From NCBI RefSeq assembly GCF_008373755.1, contig NZ_VUJV01000001.1, forward strand, positions 620,001 through 684,000: 64,000 bases of DNA, read 5' to 3'. The DNA comes from Nocardioides humilatus (lineage in GTDB: Bacteria > Actinomycetota > Actinomycetes > Propionibacteriales > Nocardioidaceae). Both the position numbers and the translations under genes were made by a program. A model generated the notes under the pieces. The model did no database searches and was not told the DNA's origin. It was given only the letters and a program-made list of their open reading frames with translations. Numbering within the stretch: the first letter of the stretch is position 1; each line of letters begins with the position of its first letter. This document shows, in pieces, positions 51,791-60,016 of this stretch.

Positions 51791-52762
51791 CTAGCCGATC
51801 AGGTCGACCCCGAGCCAGCGGCGGCCGAGCGGGTCGAGCTCGACGGTGCGGGGGTCGTTGTCCCCCGTGTCGGCCGCGTCGCCGTCGGCGCCGACCGCAC
51901 GCGTGATCCGGATCTCGAGCGGCGAGTCGGCGAGGTCCTCGGCGAGCCCCTCCCCCCATTCGACCACCGTGACGGCGCGGTCGAGGTCGGTGTCGAGATC
52001 GAGGTCGTCGAGCTCGGCAGCACCGCCGAGCCGGTAGGCGTCGACGTGGACGAGGTCGGGCCCGCCCACCAGCGAGGGGTGCACCCGCGAGATCACGAAC
52101 GTCGGCGACGTGATCGCACCGCGCACCTGGAGCGCGGCGCCGAGCCCCTGGGTGAAGGTCGTCTTGCCGGCGCCGAGGTCGCCGCTGAGCACGAGTACGT
52201 CGCCCGCGCCCACCACGCCCGCGATCCTGGTCGCCAGCGCCTGCATGTCCTCGGGGGTCGGCACCTCGATGCGTCGCGGCAGCGCGCGAGCGAGCTCGAC
52301 GTACGGCGCCGTCCGACCGACCTCGGCGAAGCCCTGCTGCCGCCAGAAGCGGGCGGTGCGAGGCAGCTCCTCGCGGGCGAAGACCATCGCGCGCTCCGCC
52401 CGTCCGTCGCCGAGCGTCGTGGCGGCGTGCAGGGCCTCCCGCACCAGCGCGACCGCGAGACCCTGGCCGCGCGCCTCCGGGGTGAGGCCGAACCGGCGCA
52501 GGTGGACGGTGCGACCGTCGGGCTCCGCGTCGAGCAGCACCGAGGCCACCGGACGCCCGTCGATCCGTGCGACGAGTCCGGCGCCCGCGGCCAGGCGCGC
52601 CGCGATCGTCTCCTCGGTCTCCGCCAGCGCGTCGGTCGGCGGGTCGAGCGGCTCGCGGTCGGCGAAGGCCGCGCGCACGATCTCCAGTACGACGGCAGCG
52701 CCCTCGGGCCCGACGACCTCGATCGTCGGCTCGCTCCTCACCCCGTTGATCAGGTCGGTCAC
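51791..52762 (-). CDS. tsaE: GNAT acetyltransferase-TsaE fusion protein
   Basis: A 323-residue fusion. Residues ~1-165 are a GNAT domain (LRRFGLTPEARGQGLAVALV acetyl-CoA loop; RTARFWRQQGFAEVGR). Residues ~168-323 are TsaE, the ATPase of t6A synthesis: Walker A VLSGDLGAGKTTFTQ, SPTFVISRVHP, VHVDAYRL and VVEWGEGLAEDL. TsaE is normally ~150 residues, so the GNAT part is an addition. The GTG start overlaps the hydrolase stop (GTGA). A separate TsaE start near codon 170 (ATG in PEDMQAL) is possible but lacks a clear binding site. Confidence 0.88.
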   Translation of the reverse strand: MTDLINGVRSEPTIEVVGPEGAAVVLEIVRAAFADREPLDPPTDALAETEETIAARLAAGAGLVARIDGRPVASVLLDAEPDGRTVHLRRFGLTPEARGQGLAVALVREALHAATTLGDGRAERAMVFAREELPRTARFWRQQGFAEVGRTAPYVELARALPRRIEVPTPEDMQALATRIAGVVGAGDVLVLSGDLGAGKTTFTQGLGAALQVRGAITSPTFVISRVHPSLVGGPDLVHVDAYRLGGAAELDDLDLDTDLDRAVTVVEWGEGLAEDLADSPLEIRITRAVGADGDAADTGDNDPRTVELDPLGRRWLGVDLIG

Positions 52763-53841
52763 CGGCTGCGTGCCCCGGCGGTCGCAGCAGTGATCAGCTG
52801 GTCGAGCTCGGCATTGACGAGGTCGTGGCGCTCGAAGATCACCATGTGGCCGGCGCCGTCGCACTCGAGGAGCCCGGAGTCGGGGATGCGCGAGTGCAGC
52901 TTGCGGGAGTGGCCGATCGAGGTGATCTTGTCGCTGGTGCCGCAGATGACCGAGGTGGGGATGGCACCGAGCGCCTCCACCGCGTGGAACTTGTCGAGGT
53001 TGGTGAAGAGCGGGAAGAAGTCGGCGACGACCTCGAACGGGGTGGCCGAGAGCATCTCGTCGACGAACTCGACGTAGCCCTTCGGGACCTCGCCGCCGAA
53101 CGCGTAGCGGTCGGTCGCGACCGTGGCGATGCTCCGCCCGAGGCGCCGGGCGCTGTCGACCGCCCGGTGACCGCGGTGCAGCGTGCGGACCGCCCGGCTG
53201 GAGATGCCACCGCTGAGTCGCGCCGGCAGCATGGGCAGCAGGATCCGTCCGACGTCGAGGCCGCCGGCCGTCGTGGAGATCAGGCCGGCGCCGATGATCT
53301 TGCTCCCGACCAGTTCGGGGTGCTGCTCGACGAGCGACACGATCGCCATGCCGCCCATCGAGTGACCGACGAGGACGACGGGACCGTCGGTGGTCGCGTC
53401 GATGACGGCCTTCAGGTCGCTGCCGAGCTGGTCGATCGTCGAGTGCTCGCGGTCGGAGTTTCCGGACCGCCCGTGGGACCGCTGGTCGTAGAAGACCGTG
53501 CGGACCAGGTTGCGGTAGGCCGCCCGCTGGAAGTGCCAGCAGTCGAGGTTGAGGCAGAAGCCGTGGACGAAGACCACGGTGACGTCGGGAGCCGTCGCCC
53601 GGCCGAGCATCCGGCTGCCGAGGACCCGGTTGTCCTGGAGGTCGTCGATCTCCACGTGGAGCGGCACACCGTCGTCGGCGACGACGGTCACCGGCTCCGA
53701 GCGCAGCGAGCCGAAGGCGATGTCCTCGCCCGCGCGGCGGCTGATGGACCGCTGCTGACGCAGCATGCTGACGGCGCCGCCCGCAGCGACCAGGCCGATC
53801 GCACCAGCGACCGAGCCGACGACACGACGTCGGGTGCTCAT
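52759..53841 (-). CDS. Alpha/beta hydrolase with N-terminal membrane segment
   Basis: A 360-residue hydrolase. A short basic start (MSTRRR) and hydrophobic VVGSVAGAIGLVAAGGAV form a membrane anchor or signal. The nucleophile elbow is GHSMGG (near residue 160), the oxyanion region FVHGFCLNLDCWHFQRA, and the catalytic His is in CDGAGHMV. It resembles the hydrolase between alr and tsaE in mycobacteria. Substrate unknown. It overlaps alr (ATGA) and the fusion gene (GTGA), so the three are one operon. Confidence 0.85.
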   Translation of the reverse strand: MSTRRRVVGSVAGAIGLVAAGGAVSMLRQQRSISRRAGEDIAFGSLRSEPVTVVADDGVPLHVEIDDLQDNRVLGSRMLGRATAPDVTVVFVHGFCLNLDCWHFQRAAYRNLVRTVFYDQRSHGRSGNSDREHSTIDQLGSDLKAVIDATTDGPVVLVGHSMGGMAIVSLVEQHPELVGSKIIGAGLISTTAGGLDVGRILLPMLPARLSGGISSRAVRTLHRGHRAVDSARRLGRSIATVATDRYAFGGEVPKGYVEFVDEMLSATPFEVVADFFPLFTNLDKFHAVEALGAIPTSVICGTSDKITSIGHSRKLHSRIPDSGLLECDGAGHMVIFERHDLVNAELDQLITAATAGARSR

Positions 53842-55016
53842 GGACGAGCCTCCGCTGCCGCGTCGGTGTCGACGTAGGTCCGCGACATCCGGCCTCCGAT
53901 CCTGGTGACGATCTCGTAGTTGATGGTGCCGCACGCCGCTGCCCAGTCCTGCGCGGTGGGCACGCCGGGGCCGGCTCCGAAGAGGACCACCTCGTCACCG
54001 ACCTCGGCCGGGTCGCCGTCGAGGTCGACCATGAACTGATCCATGCAGACGGTGCCGCGGATCGGTCGACGCTTGCCGCCGACGGCCACCTCGGCACTGC
54101 CGCTCTCCTGCCCCTGCTGGAACGCGTGGCGCGGGATGCCCTCGCCGTAGCCGACCGGCACCAGCCCCATCGTGGTCGGGCGGTCCGCCACCCAACGCTG
54201 GCCGTAGGAGACCGCGTCGCCGGGAGCGAGCTCCTTGACCATCGCGAGCTCGCTGCGGACCGTCATGGCCGGCACGAGGCCGATGTCGGGCGTGCTGCCC
54301 GGTGCCGGGTCGAGTCCGTAGATCGCGATACCGCAGCGCACCGCGCCGAACCGCGCCGACGGGCGCAGCACGGCCGCCGCGGAGTTGGCCAGGTGCAGCA
54401 CGTCGGGGTGGAGGTCGTTGTCGGCGGCGAGCGCCGCCGCCGCGCGGAAGGCCTGTTCTTGCCGGTCGTTGGCCGGGTGGCCGGGCTGGTCGCTGCAGGC
54501 GAAGTGCGACCACAGCCCGGTGATCTTCCAGCTGCCCTCGCGCTCGCCCGCGCGGGCACGGGCGAAGACGTCGGCCCAGGTCGCCCGGGGTGCGCCGCCA
54601 CGGTTGAGACCGGTGTCGACCTTGATCTGCACCCGGGCCCGCAGACCGGCGGCCTCAGCGGCCGCGGCGATCGTGTCGAGCTCGGCGACGGAGTAGGCGG
54701 TGAGGTCTACGCCCTCCTCGATCGCGCGCACGAGGTCGACGTCGGGCAGGGTCAGCCAGCAGAGCAGCGGGCCGACGTAGCCGGCGTCGCGGAGCTGGAG
54801 CGCCTCGTCGACGGTCACGACCGCGACCATGTCGGCGCCGCCCTCGCGGGCCGCCCGCGCCGCCTCGACCATGCCGTGGCCGTAGCCGTCGGCCTTCACG
54901 ACCGCGATCAGCGGGACGCCGGCGAGCTCGCGCAGCACGCGCACGTTGTGCCGGATCGCGGCGAGGTCGACCACGATCTCGGCGAGCGCGCCGCGTGGGG
55001 CCGACGGGTCCGACAT
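53838..55016 (-). CDS. alr: Alanine racemase
   Basis: A 392-residue PLP-dependent racemase making D-alanine for peptidoglycan. The PLP-binding Lys is in AVVKADGYGHG, the catalytic Tyr region is AIYGLDPAPG, and TVCMDQFMVDL is conserved. ATG 55016 has GGGAGGA 9 bases upstream. It follows nnr by 16 bp and overlaps the hydrolase, giving an nnr-alr-hydrolase-tsaE operon as in mycobacteria. Confidence 0.95.
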   Translation of the reverse strand: MSDPSAPRGALAEIVVDLAAIRHNVRVLRELAGVPLIAVVKADGYGHGMVEAARAAREGGADMVAVVTVDEALQLRDAGYVGPLLCWLTLPDVDLVRAIEEGVDLTAYSVAELDTIAAAAEAAGLRARVQIKVDTGLNRGGAPRATWADVFARARAGEREGSWKITGLWSHFACSDQPGHPANDRQEQAFRAAAALAADNDLHPDVLHLANSAAAVLRPSARFGAVRCGIAIYGLDPAPGSTPDIGLVPAMTVRSELAMVKELAPGDAVSYGQRWVADRPTTMGLVPVGYGEGIPRHAFQQGQESGSAEVAVGGKRRPIRGTVCMDQFMVDLDGDPAEVGDEVVLFGAGPGVPTAQDWAAACGTINYEIVTRIGGRMSRTYVDTDAAAEARP

Positions 55017-55032
55017 GCGTCCGATCCTCCCA

Positions 55033-56457
55033 CTACGCCGGCAGCGACGCGACGACCGCCGGCAGTGCGCGCGCCACGTCGCCCGCGACGATCGGACCGC
55101 CCTGGGAGGCGTAGGTCGCGGCCGCACCGTGCAGCCAGGAGCCGACCGACGCGGCGTCGTACGGCGTCAGGCCACCCGCGAGCAGCGCGCCGATCAGTCC
55201 GCCGAGCACGTCACCGGCGCCGGCGGTCGCGAGCCACGGGGTGCCCGTCGTGGTGACCCGGACCGGTCGGCCGGGGTGGGCAATCAGGGTGTGGCGGCCC
55301 TTGAGAAGCACGGTCGTGCGGTAGGCCTCGGCGGCCCGGCGCACGAAGTGCAGCGGCCGGGCCTCGATCTCGTGCCGGTCGGCGCCGAGCATGCCGGCGA
55401 GCTCGCCCGCGTGCGGCGTGAGCACCGCGCGGCGTCCAGCGACCATGTCGGCGAACTCGAGCGCGTCGGCGTCGACCACGATCGGTACGCCGTCGTCGAG
55501 CGTCGCGCTCAGCTGCCCCTCCGCTGTCTGGTGGCTGCCCGAGCCGACGACCCAGGCCTGCACCCGGCCGTCACCGACGATCTCGGGGCGGACCGTGCGG
55601 ATCCGGTCGAGCACCGCTGCGTCACCGACGAAGCGCACCATGCCCGCCAGGCCGCAGTCGGCCCCCGCGACGCTGAGCATCGCGGCCCCGGGATAGGTGG
55701 TCGACCCGGTCCGGATCCCGACGACGCCACGCGTGTATTTGTGCGCCTGCGACGCCGGTCGCGGCAACAGGGCCGCCACGTCGGCGGGCTGCAAAGCCTC
55801 GAGCGCGGGCGCCGGCAGGTCGAGGCCGATGTCGACCAGGTGGGTGACCCCACCGGCCTCGGCGGCCGGGTCGACGAGGTGCGCGATCTTGTGGGTGCCG
55901 AAGGTGACGGTCACCTCCGCGGTCACGTGGGGCCCGCTGACCTCCCCGCTGTCGACGTCGACACCGCTCGGGACGTCCACCGCGACGACCGGGATCCCCC
56001 GCACCGCCTCGAGCGCCGCCACTGCCTGCGGCCGCAGGCCCGGACGACCGCCGATCCCCACGATCCCGTCGACCACGACGTCGAAGGGGCTCGATACGGG
56101 GCCTTGGCTCGTCGAGTAGTCCGAGCCGCCAGGCGAGGACGTATCGAGACGCCGCACCCGACCGCCCGCAGCCCGCAGCGCCGCGAGCCCGGCCTCGTGC
56201 ACCTTGTCCGACAGCAGCCACGCCTCGACGATCGCGCCCCGCCGGGCGAGCACCACGCCGGCGTAAAGGGCGTCGCCGCCGTTGTCGCCGGACCCGACCA
56301 GCAGCAGCACCCGCCGCCCGTAGCCACCGCCCAGGAGGTCGAGCACCGCGTAGGCCAGCCCGTGCGCGGCGCGCTGCATCAACGCACCTTCGGGGAGCTC
56401 GGCGAGGAGGACCGCCTCCGCAGCCCGGACCTGCTCGACCGTGTGCGCGCGGATCAT
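55033..56457 (-). CDS. nnr: Bifunctional NAD(P)H-hydrate epimerase/dehydratase
   Basis: A 474-residue two-domain repair enzyme. The N-terminal YjeF_N epimerase (LLLVGSGDNGGDALYAG; VVDGIVGIGGRPGL) is joined to a C-terminal ADP-dependent dehydratase (AVLTPHAGELAGMLG; TPWLATAGAGDVLGG). It restores hydrated NAD(P)H. An in-frame palindromic insertion (56090-56148) encodes an unusual Ser/Gly-rich loop, DTSSPGGSDYSTSQGPVSS, between beta strands of the epimerase domain. The GTG/ATG choice is clear: ATG 56457. Confidence 0.92.
   Translation of the reverse strand: MIRAHTVEQVRAAEAVLLAELPEGALMQRAAHGLAYAVLDLLGGGYGRRVLLLVGSGDNGGDALYAGVVLARRGAIVEAWLLSDKVHEAGLAALRAAGGRVRRLDTSSPGGSDYSTSQGPVSSPFDVVVDGIVGIGGRPGLRPQAVAALEAVRGIPVVAVDVPSGVDVDSGEVSGPHVTAEVTVTFGTHKIAHLVDPAAEAGGVTHLVDIGLDLPAPALEALQPADVAALLPRPASQAHKYTRGVVGIRTGSTTYPGAAMLSVAGADCGLAGMVRFVGDAAVLDRIRTVRPEIVGDGRVQAWVVGSGSHQTAEGQLSATLDDGVPIVVDADALEFADMVAGRRAVLTPHAGELAGMLGADRHEIEARPLHFVRRAAEAYRTTVLLKGRHTLIAHPGRPVRVTTTGTPWLATAGAGDVLGGLIGALLAGGLTPYDAASVGSWLHGAAATYASQGGPIVAGDVARALPAVVASLPA
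56090..56148. repeat. REP-like palindrome inserted in frame within nnr
   Basis: Outer arms CTCGATACG (56090-56098) and CGTATCGAG (56140-56148) with a nested stem GGCTCG / CGAGCC (56106-56111, 56122-56127). On the minus strand the pattern of TCGATACG, GGCTCGG and CTACTCGACGAGCC resembles the REP-type hairpins common in Nocardioides genomes (from memory). It keeps the reading frame open and adds about 20 residues. Confidence 0.72.
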
Positions 56458-56475
56458 GCCCCCACGCTATCGGGG

Positions 56476-56521
56476 GTCGTGTGCCTGACGACGCCCTATC
56501 GGTCGGTCTGGGGCACACGAC
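56476..56521. repeat. 46-bp palindromic repeat, family B, copy 2
   Basis: Arms GTCGTGTGCC / GGCACACGAC around a 26-base centre containing TCGGTCT. It begins 18 bp upstream of the nnr start. It is followed at 26 bp by copy 3. Confidence 0.9.
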
Positions 56522-56547
56522 CGTGTGCGGTCTCTCGCTCCAACCGG

Positions 56548-56593
56548 GTCGTGTGCCTGACAACCCGCCCACGGTCGGTCTCCGGCACACGAC
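56548..56593. repeat. 46-bp palindromic repeat, family B, copy 3
   Basis: Same arms and orientation as copy 2, with the central TCGGTCT. It ends 72 bp before the DUF559/AbiEi gene start. Confidence 0.9.
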
Positions 56594-56665
56594 AGCGATC
56601 ACCGGGACTTGTGGACAACTGATTCAGGGGGTGCGGGCCCGGCCGCACGCGTCGAACGATGAAGC

Positions 56666-57592
56666 ATGGACGAACGCATCCAGCGATTGATCGCCACCCA
56701 GAGCGGCATCCTCGCGCGGCGGCAGCTGACCGGGATCGGAATGAACTGGGACGCCGTCCACCATCAGATCGTGGCCGGCCGGTGGTCGGCAAGAACACCC
56801 CGAGTGATCAGCTGCGTCACGGGAGCGCTGACGATCGAGCAGAGGCGATGGGTGGGCGTGCTCCATGCCGGTCCGCGCAGCATGCTCGGTGGTCTCACCG
56901 CAGGTGCGCGTCATGGGCTCGTCGGCTGGGAGCGGTCCGAGGTGACCGTGCTCGTCGACGACGAACTCAGCTTCGAACCTGTCGCGGGCATCAGGTTCTT
57001 CCGATCGAGGCGGCCGTACGAGCTTCTCGTCAGCCCAAAGCCGGGCATCCCGTCGTGCCAGATCGAACCGGCGCTGCTGCTCTGGGCGGGGTACGACGCC
57101 GCGCTCCGCCCGGCCCACGGGGTCCTCGCGGCGTCGGTTCAGCAACGGCTCACGACCCCGGCCCGACTTCGGGAGTACGTGGAACTCCTCAAGCCACTTC
57201 GTCGCGCTTCCGGCTTCCGCCGATTGATCGGCGACATCGAGGGCGGCGTCCACTCTGGCTCGGAGCGTGACGTCACCACCATGTGTCGCAGCTACGGCCT
57301 CCCGATGCCTAACCGCCAGGTCAGTCGGGTCGACTCCGATGGCCGGCGCCGCTGGACCGACTGCGAGTGGCACCTACCCGATGGACGCGTTCTGGTCCTC
57401 GAGGTCGACGGGTCCTTCCACATGGATGTCATGCAATGGAGCGCCGACAAGCGACGCGGTCGGCGCATCTCCGGCCGAGATCGGATGATCGTCGGCGCGA
57501 CCGCCTTCGAGGTGCGCCACGAGCCTGGCGAGGTGGCCAAGGACTTGCTCGCGCTCGGCGTACGGCGTCGTGTGCCTGGCACCGCCGCCTAG
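56666..57592 (+). CDS. AbiEi/DUF559-type nuclease-like protein, palindrome-flanked
   Basis: A 308-residue protein. Residues 1-50 form an AbiEi-like winged-helix (RLIATQSGILARRQLTGIGM, then VAGRWSARTPRV), followed by a middle region and a DUF559 nuclease-like C-terminal domain: GSERDVTTM, WTDCEWHLPDGRVLVLEVDG, SFHMD and the basic DKRRGRRISGRDRM. The E-x-D-G-x-x-H layout equals that of the protein at 1025-2032. No toxin partner gene is adjacent. Direct pairs of 46-bp palindromes flank it, and its last codons contain a repeat arm. Enzyme activity is inferred only. Confidence 0.78.
   Translation: MDERIQRLIATQSGILARRQLTGIGMNWDAVHHQIVAGRWSARTPRVISCVTGALTIEQRRWVGVLHAGPRSMLGGLTAGARHGLVGWERSEVTVLVDDELSFEPVAGIRFFRSRRPYELLVSPKPGIPSCQIEPALLLWAGYDAALRPAHGVLAASVQQRLTTPARLREYVELLKPLRRASGFRRLIGDIEGGVHSGSERDVTTMCRSYGLPMPNRQVSRVDSDGRRRWTDCEWHLPDGRVLVLEVDGSFHMDVMQWSADKRRGRRISGRDRMIVGATAFEVRHEPGEVAKDLLALGVRRRVPGTAA
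57567..57578. repeat. Half-arm of family B repeat inside the 3' end of the DUF559/AbiEi gene
   Basis: GTCGTGTGCCTG, identical to the left arm of the family B repeats, lies within the last nine codons of the gene. No matching right arm follows within 46 bp, so it is a partial copy or an ancestral remnant. Confidence 0.55.
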
Positions 57593-57616
57593 CGATTCCA
57601 AGCGCGGCGGACGGGA

Positions 57617-57662
57617 GTCGTGTGCCTCAGCACGCTCCCTGAATCGGTCTCGAGCACACGAC
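57617..57662. repeat. 46-bp palindromic repeat, family B, copy 4
   Basis: Begins 24 bp after the stop codon of the DUF559/AbiEi gene. One arm base differs (AGCACACGAC); the central TCGGTCT is kept. It is followed at 26 bp by copy 5. Confidence 0.9.
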
Positions 57663-57688
57663 TCCGACCCGCCGGGCTGTCTGGGTGA

Positions 57689-57734
57689 GTCGTGTGCCCC
57701 ACGACCAGCCAAGGGTCGGTCTCAGGCACACGAC
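57689..57734. repeat. 46-bp palindromic repeat, family B, copy 5
   Basis: Same length and orientation as copies 1-4, ending 27 bp before the acpS stop codon. The rest of the 169-bp gap between the gene and acpS contains only these repeats. Confidence 0.9.
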
Positions 57735-57761
57735 CCCGCTAACGTGCAGGGCAGACGCCGA

Positions 57762-58115
57762 CTAGCTCTCCAGCACGACCATCGCCGAGGCGATGCCGGC
57801 GTCGTGGGACAGGGAGAGGTGGACGTGCTTCACACCCAGTGCGTCGGCCTGGGCCAGCACGGTGCCGCGGATCTCGAAGACGGGGCGGCCGGACTCCTCG
57901 CGGATCACCTCGGCGTCGTGCCACTCCATCCCCCGGGGGGCCCCGAGCGCCTTGGCCAAGGCCTCCTTGGCGGCGAAACGGGCGGCGAGGGAGGCGACCG
58001 GCAAGCCGCGCTCGGCCTCGGTGAAGAGTCGTACGGCGAGGTTGGGCGTGCGCTCGATGGACGCCGCGAAGCGGTCGAGCTCACAGACGTCGATGCCGAC
58101 CCCGATCACCGCCAC
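57762..58115 (-). CDS. acpS: Holo-[acyl-carrier-protein] synthase
   Basis: A 117-residue AcpS that transfers 4'-phosphopantetheine from CoA to ACP. Seen are [16 protein letters not shown] with the metal-binding Asp, [13 protein letters not shown] with the second metal ligand Glu, and [21 protein letters not shown] start, 4 bp after glmS. The acpS-glmS-coaA neighbourhood is common in actinobacteria. Confidence 0.94.
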   Translation of the reverse strand: MAVIGVGIDVCELDRFAASIERTPNLAVRLFTEAERGLPVASLAARFAAKEALAKALGAPRGMEWHDAEVIREESGRPVFEIRGTVLAQADALGVKHVHLSLSHDAGIASAMVVLES

Positions 58116-58119
58116 GGCG

Positions 58120-59973
58120 CTACTCGACCGTGACGGACTTGGCGAGGTTGCGCGGCTGGTCGACGTCGTGGCCCAGCGCGGTGGCGAGCTCGCAGGCGAA
58201 GAGCTGGAGCGGGATGATCGCCACGAGCGGCTGCAGGAGCACCGGCACCTGGGGCAGCCGGATCAGGTCGTCGGCGTAGGGGGTGATCGCCTGGTCGCCC
58301 TCCTCGGCGAGGCAGATCGTGCGGGCGCCGCGGGCGCGGACCTCCTGGATGCCGCTCAGCATCTTGGCGTGGAGCTGGTCGCGACCGCGCGGAGGTACGA
58401 CGCACAGCACCGGCAACCCTTCCTCGATGAGCGCGATCGGTCCGTGCTTGAGCTCACCGGCGGCGAAGCCCTCGGCATGCAGGTAGGCGAGCTCCTTGAG
58501 CTTGAGCGCCCCTTCGAGCGCCACCGGGTAGCCCGCGTGACGGCCAAGGAACAGCACCGAACGCGCGCCGACGTGGGCACGGGCGAGCTCGTAGATGGCG
58601 TCGGCCGACTCGAGGACCGTCTCGATGTGGTCGGGCATCGCCTCGAGCTGCTGCATGATCTCGTCGATCTCGTCGCCGTAGCGGGTGCCCTTGACCTGCG
58701 CGACGTAGAGGGCGAGCAGGTAGCAGGCGACCAGCTGGGTGAGGAAGCCCTTGGTCGAGGCGACGCCGATCTCCGGTCCGGCGTGGGTGTAGATCACCGC
58801 GTCGGACTCGCGCGGGATCGAGGAGCCGTTGGTGTTGCAGATGGCGAGCACCCGGGCGCCCTGGCTCTTCGCGTGCCGGATCGCCTGCAGGGTGTCGGCG
58901 GTCTCGCCCGACTGGCTGATCGCGACCACCAGGGTGGTGTTGTCGACGATCGGGTCGCGGTAGCGGAACTCCGAGGCGAGCTCGACCTCGACCGGGGTGC
59001 GCGTCCAGTGCTCGATGGCGTACTTGGCGACCATGCCGGCGTAGAAGGAGGTGCCGCACGCGATCACGATGATCTTGTCGAGGTCGCGGATCTCCTCGTC
59101 GGCGAGCCGCATCTCGTCGAGCTGGAGCAGGCCGCCAGCGCCGCGCCGCCCGATCAGCGAGTCGGCGACCGCTCGCGGCTGCTCGAAGATCTCCTTGCGC
59201 ATGAACCAGTCGTGGCCGTCCTTCTCTGCGGCCGACAGGTCCCAGTCGACGTGGAAGCGCGTGGCCTCGACCGGCCGACCGTAGAAGTCGGTGACCGTCA
59301 CCTCGTCGCGGGTGAGGATGACGATCTGGTCCTGACCGAGCTCGAGCGCCTCGCGGGTGTGCTCGATGAAGGCGGCGACGTCAGAGCCGAGGAAGTTCTC
59401 GCCCTCGCCGATGCCCACGACGAGCGGGCTGTTGCGGCGCGCGGCCACGACCCGGTCGGGGTCCTGGGCGTCCACGGCCACGAGCGTGAAGGCACCGTCG
59501 AGCTGCTGGCAGACCCGCTGCATCGCGATCGGCAGGTCGACGCCCGACTGGACCTGCAGCTCGACCAGGTGCGCGGCGATCTCGGTGTCGGTCTCCGACA
59601 GGAAGACGTGGTCGTCTGCCTCGATCCGCTGACGCAGCTCGGCGAAGTTCTCGATGATCCCGTTGTGCACCAGCGCGACGCGACGGGCACCGCCGGTGTG
59701 CGGGTGGGCGTTGACGTCGTTGGGCGGCCCGTGGGTGGCCCAACGGGTGTGACCGATGCCGGTGTGGGCGTGCGGCAGCCCGCCATCGGGGGCATCGGCG
59801 AGGACCTTCTCGAGGTTGGCGAGCTTGCCGGAACGCTTGGCGACCGAGAGCTTGCCGTCGTGCACGACGGCCACGCCTGCGGAGTCGTAGCCGCGATACT
59901 CCAGTCGCCGGAGGCCGTCGATCACGACGTCCTGCGCACGCTGGGGTCCGACGTAGCCGACGATCCCGCACAT
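58120..59973 (-). CDS. glmS: Glutamine-fructose-6-phosphate aminotransferase (isomerizing)
   Basis: A 617-residue enzyme making glucosamine 6-phosphate for peptidoglycan. The glutaminase domain begins MCGIVGYVG with the catalytic Cys right after Met; two SIS domains follow ([39 protein letters not shown]). ATG 59973 is fixed by this N-terminal Cys. There is no Shine-Dalgarno sequence and TAGAGT lies about 8 bases upstream, suggesting a leaderless mRNA; a glmS ribozyme is not present. Confidence 0.95.
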   Translation of the reverse strand: MCGIVGYVGPQRAQDVVIDGLRRLEYRGYDSAGVAVVHDGKLSVAKRSGKLANLEKVLADAPDGGLPHAHTGIGHTRWATHGPPNDVNAHPHTGGARRVALVHNGIIENFAELRQRIEADDHVFLSETDTEIAAHLVELQVQSGVDLPIAMQRVCQQLDGAFTLVAVDAQDPDRVVAARRNSPLVVGIGEGENFLGSDVAAFIEHTREALELGQDQIVILTRDEVTVTDFYGRPVEATRFHVDWDLSAAEKDGHDWFMRKEIFEQPRAVADSLIGRRGAGGLLQLDEMRLADEEIRDLDKIIVIACGTSFYAGMVAKYAIEHWTRTPVEVELASEFRYRDPIVDNTTLVVAISQSGETADTLQAIRHAKSQGARVLAICNTNGSSIPRESDAVIYTHAGPEIGVASTKGFLTQLVACYLLALYVAQVKGTRYGDEIDEIMQQLEAMPDHIETVLESADAIYELARAHVGARSVLFLGRHAGYPVALEGALKLKELAYLHAEGFAAGELKHGPIALIEEGLPVLCVVPPRGRDQLHAKMLSGIQEVRARGARTICLAEEGDQAITPYADDLIRLPQVPVLLQPLVAIIPLQLFACELATALGHDVDQPRNLAKSVTVE

Positions 59974-59975
59974 AG

Positions 59976-59995
59976 CCGACCACTCTAGTGGTCGG
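59976..59995. promoter_or_regulatory. Palindrome CCGACCACT-CT-AGTGGTCGG in the glmS-coaA divergent region
   Basis: Perfect 9-bp arms with a 2-base centre, overlapping the apparent glmS -10 box and lying 21 bp from the coaA start. It is well placed for an operator controlling either or both genes. The cognate regulator is unknown. Confidence 0.55.
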
Positions 59996-60016
59996 GGTAG
60001 GTGGAACAATCGCGCC

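Noticed and set aside
56476-57734. Short CRISPR array from regularly spaced 46-bp repeats
   Set aside because: Only two units occur on each side of a gene, the repeats are palindromic and diverge in their centres, and no cas gene is present.
57793-59988. 731-codon open frame antisense to glmS
   Set aside because: glmS on the other strand is complete with all catalytic motifs; the antisense product is Val/Asp/Leu-rich without recognisable structure.
58120-60016. glmS ribozyme or riboswitch upstream of glmS
   Set aside because: There is no room for one: the divergent coaA start is only 43 bp away and the mRNA appears leaderless.
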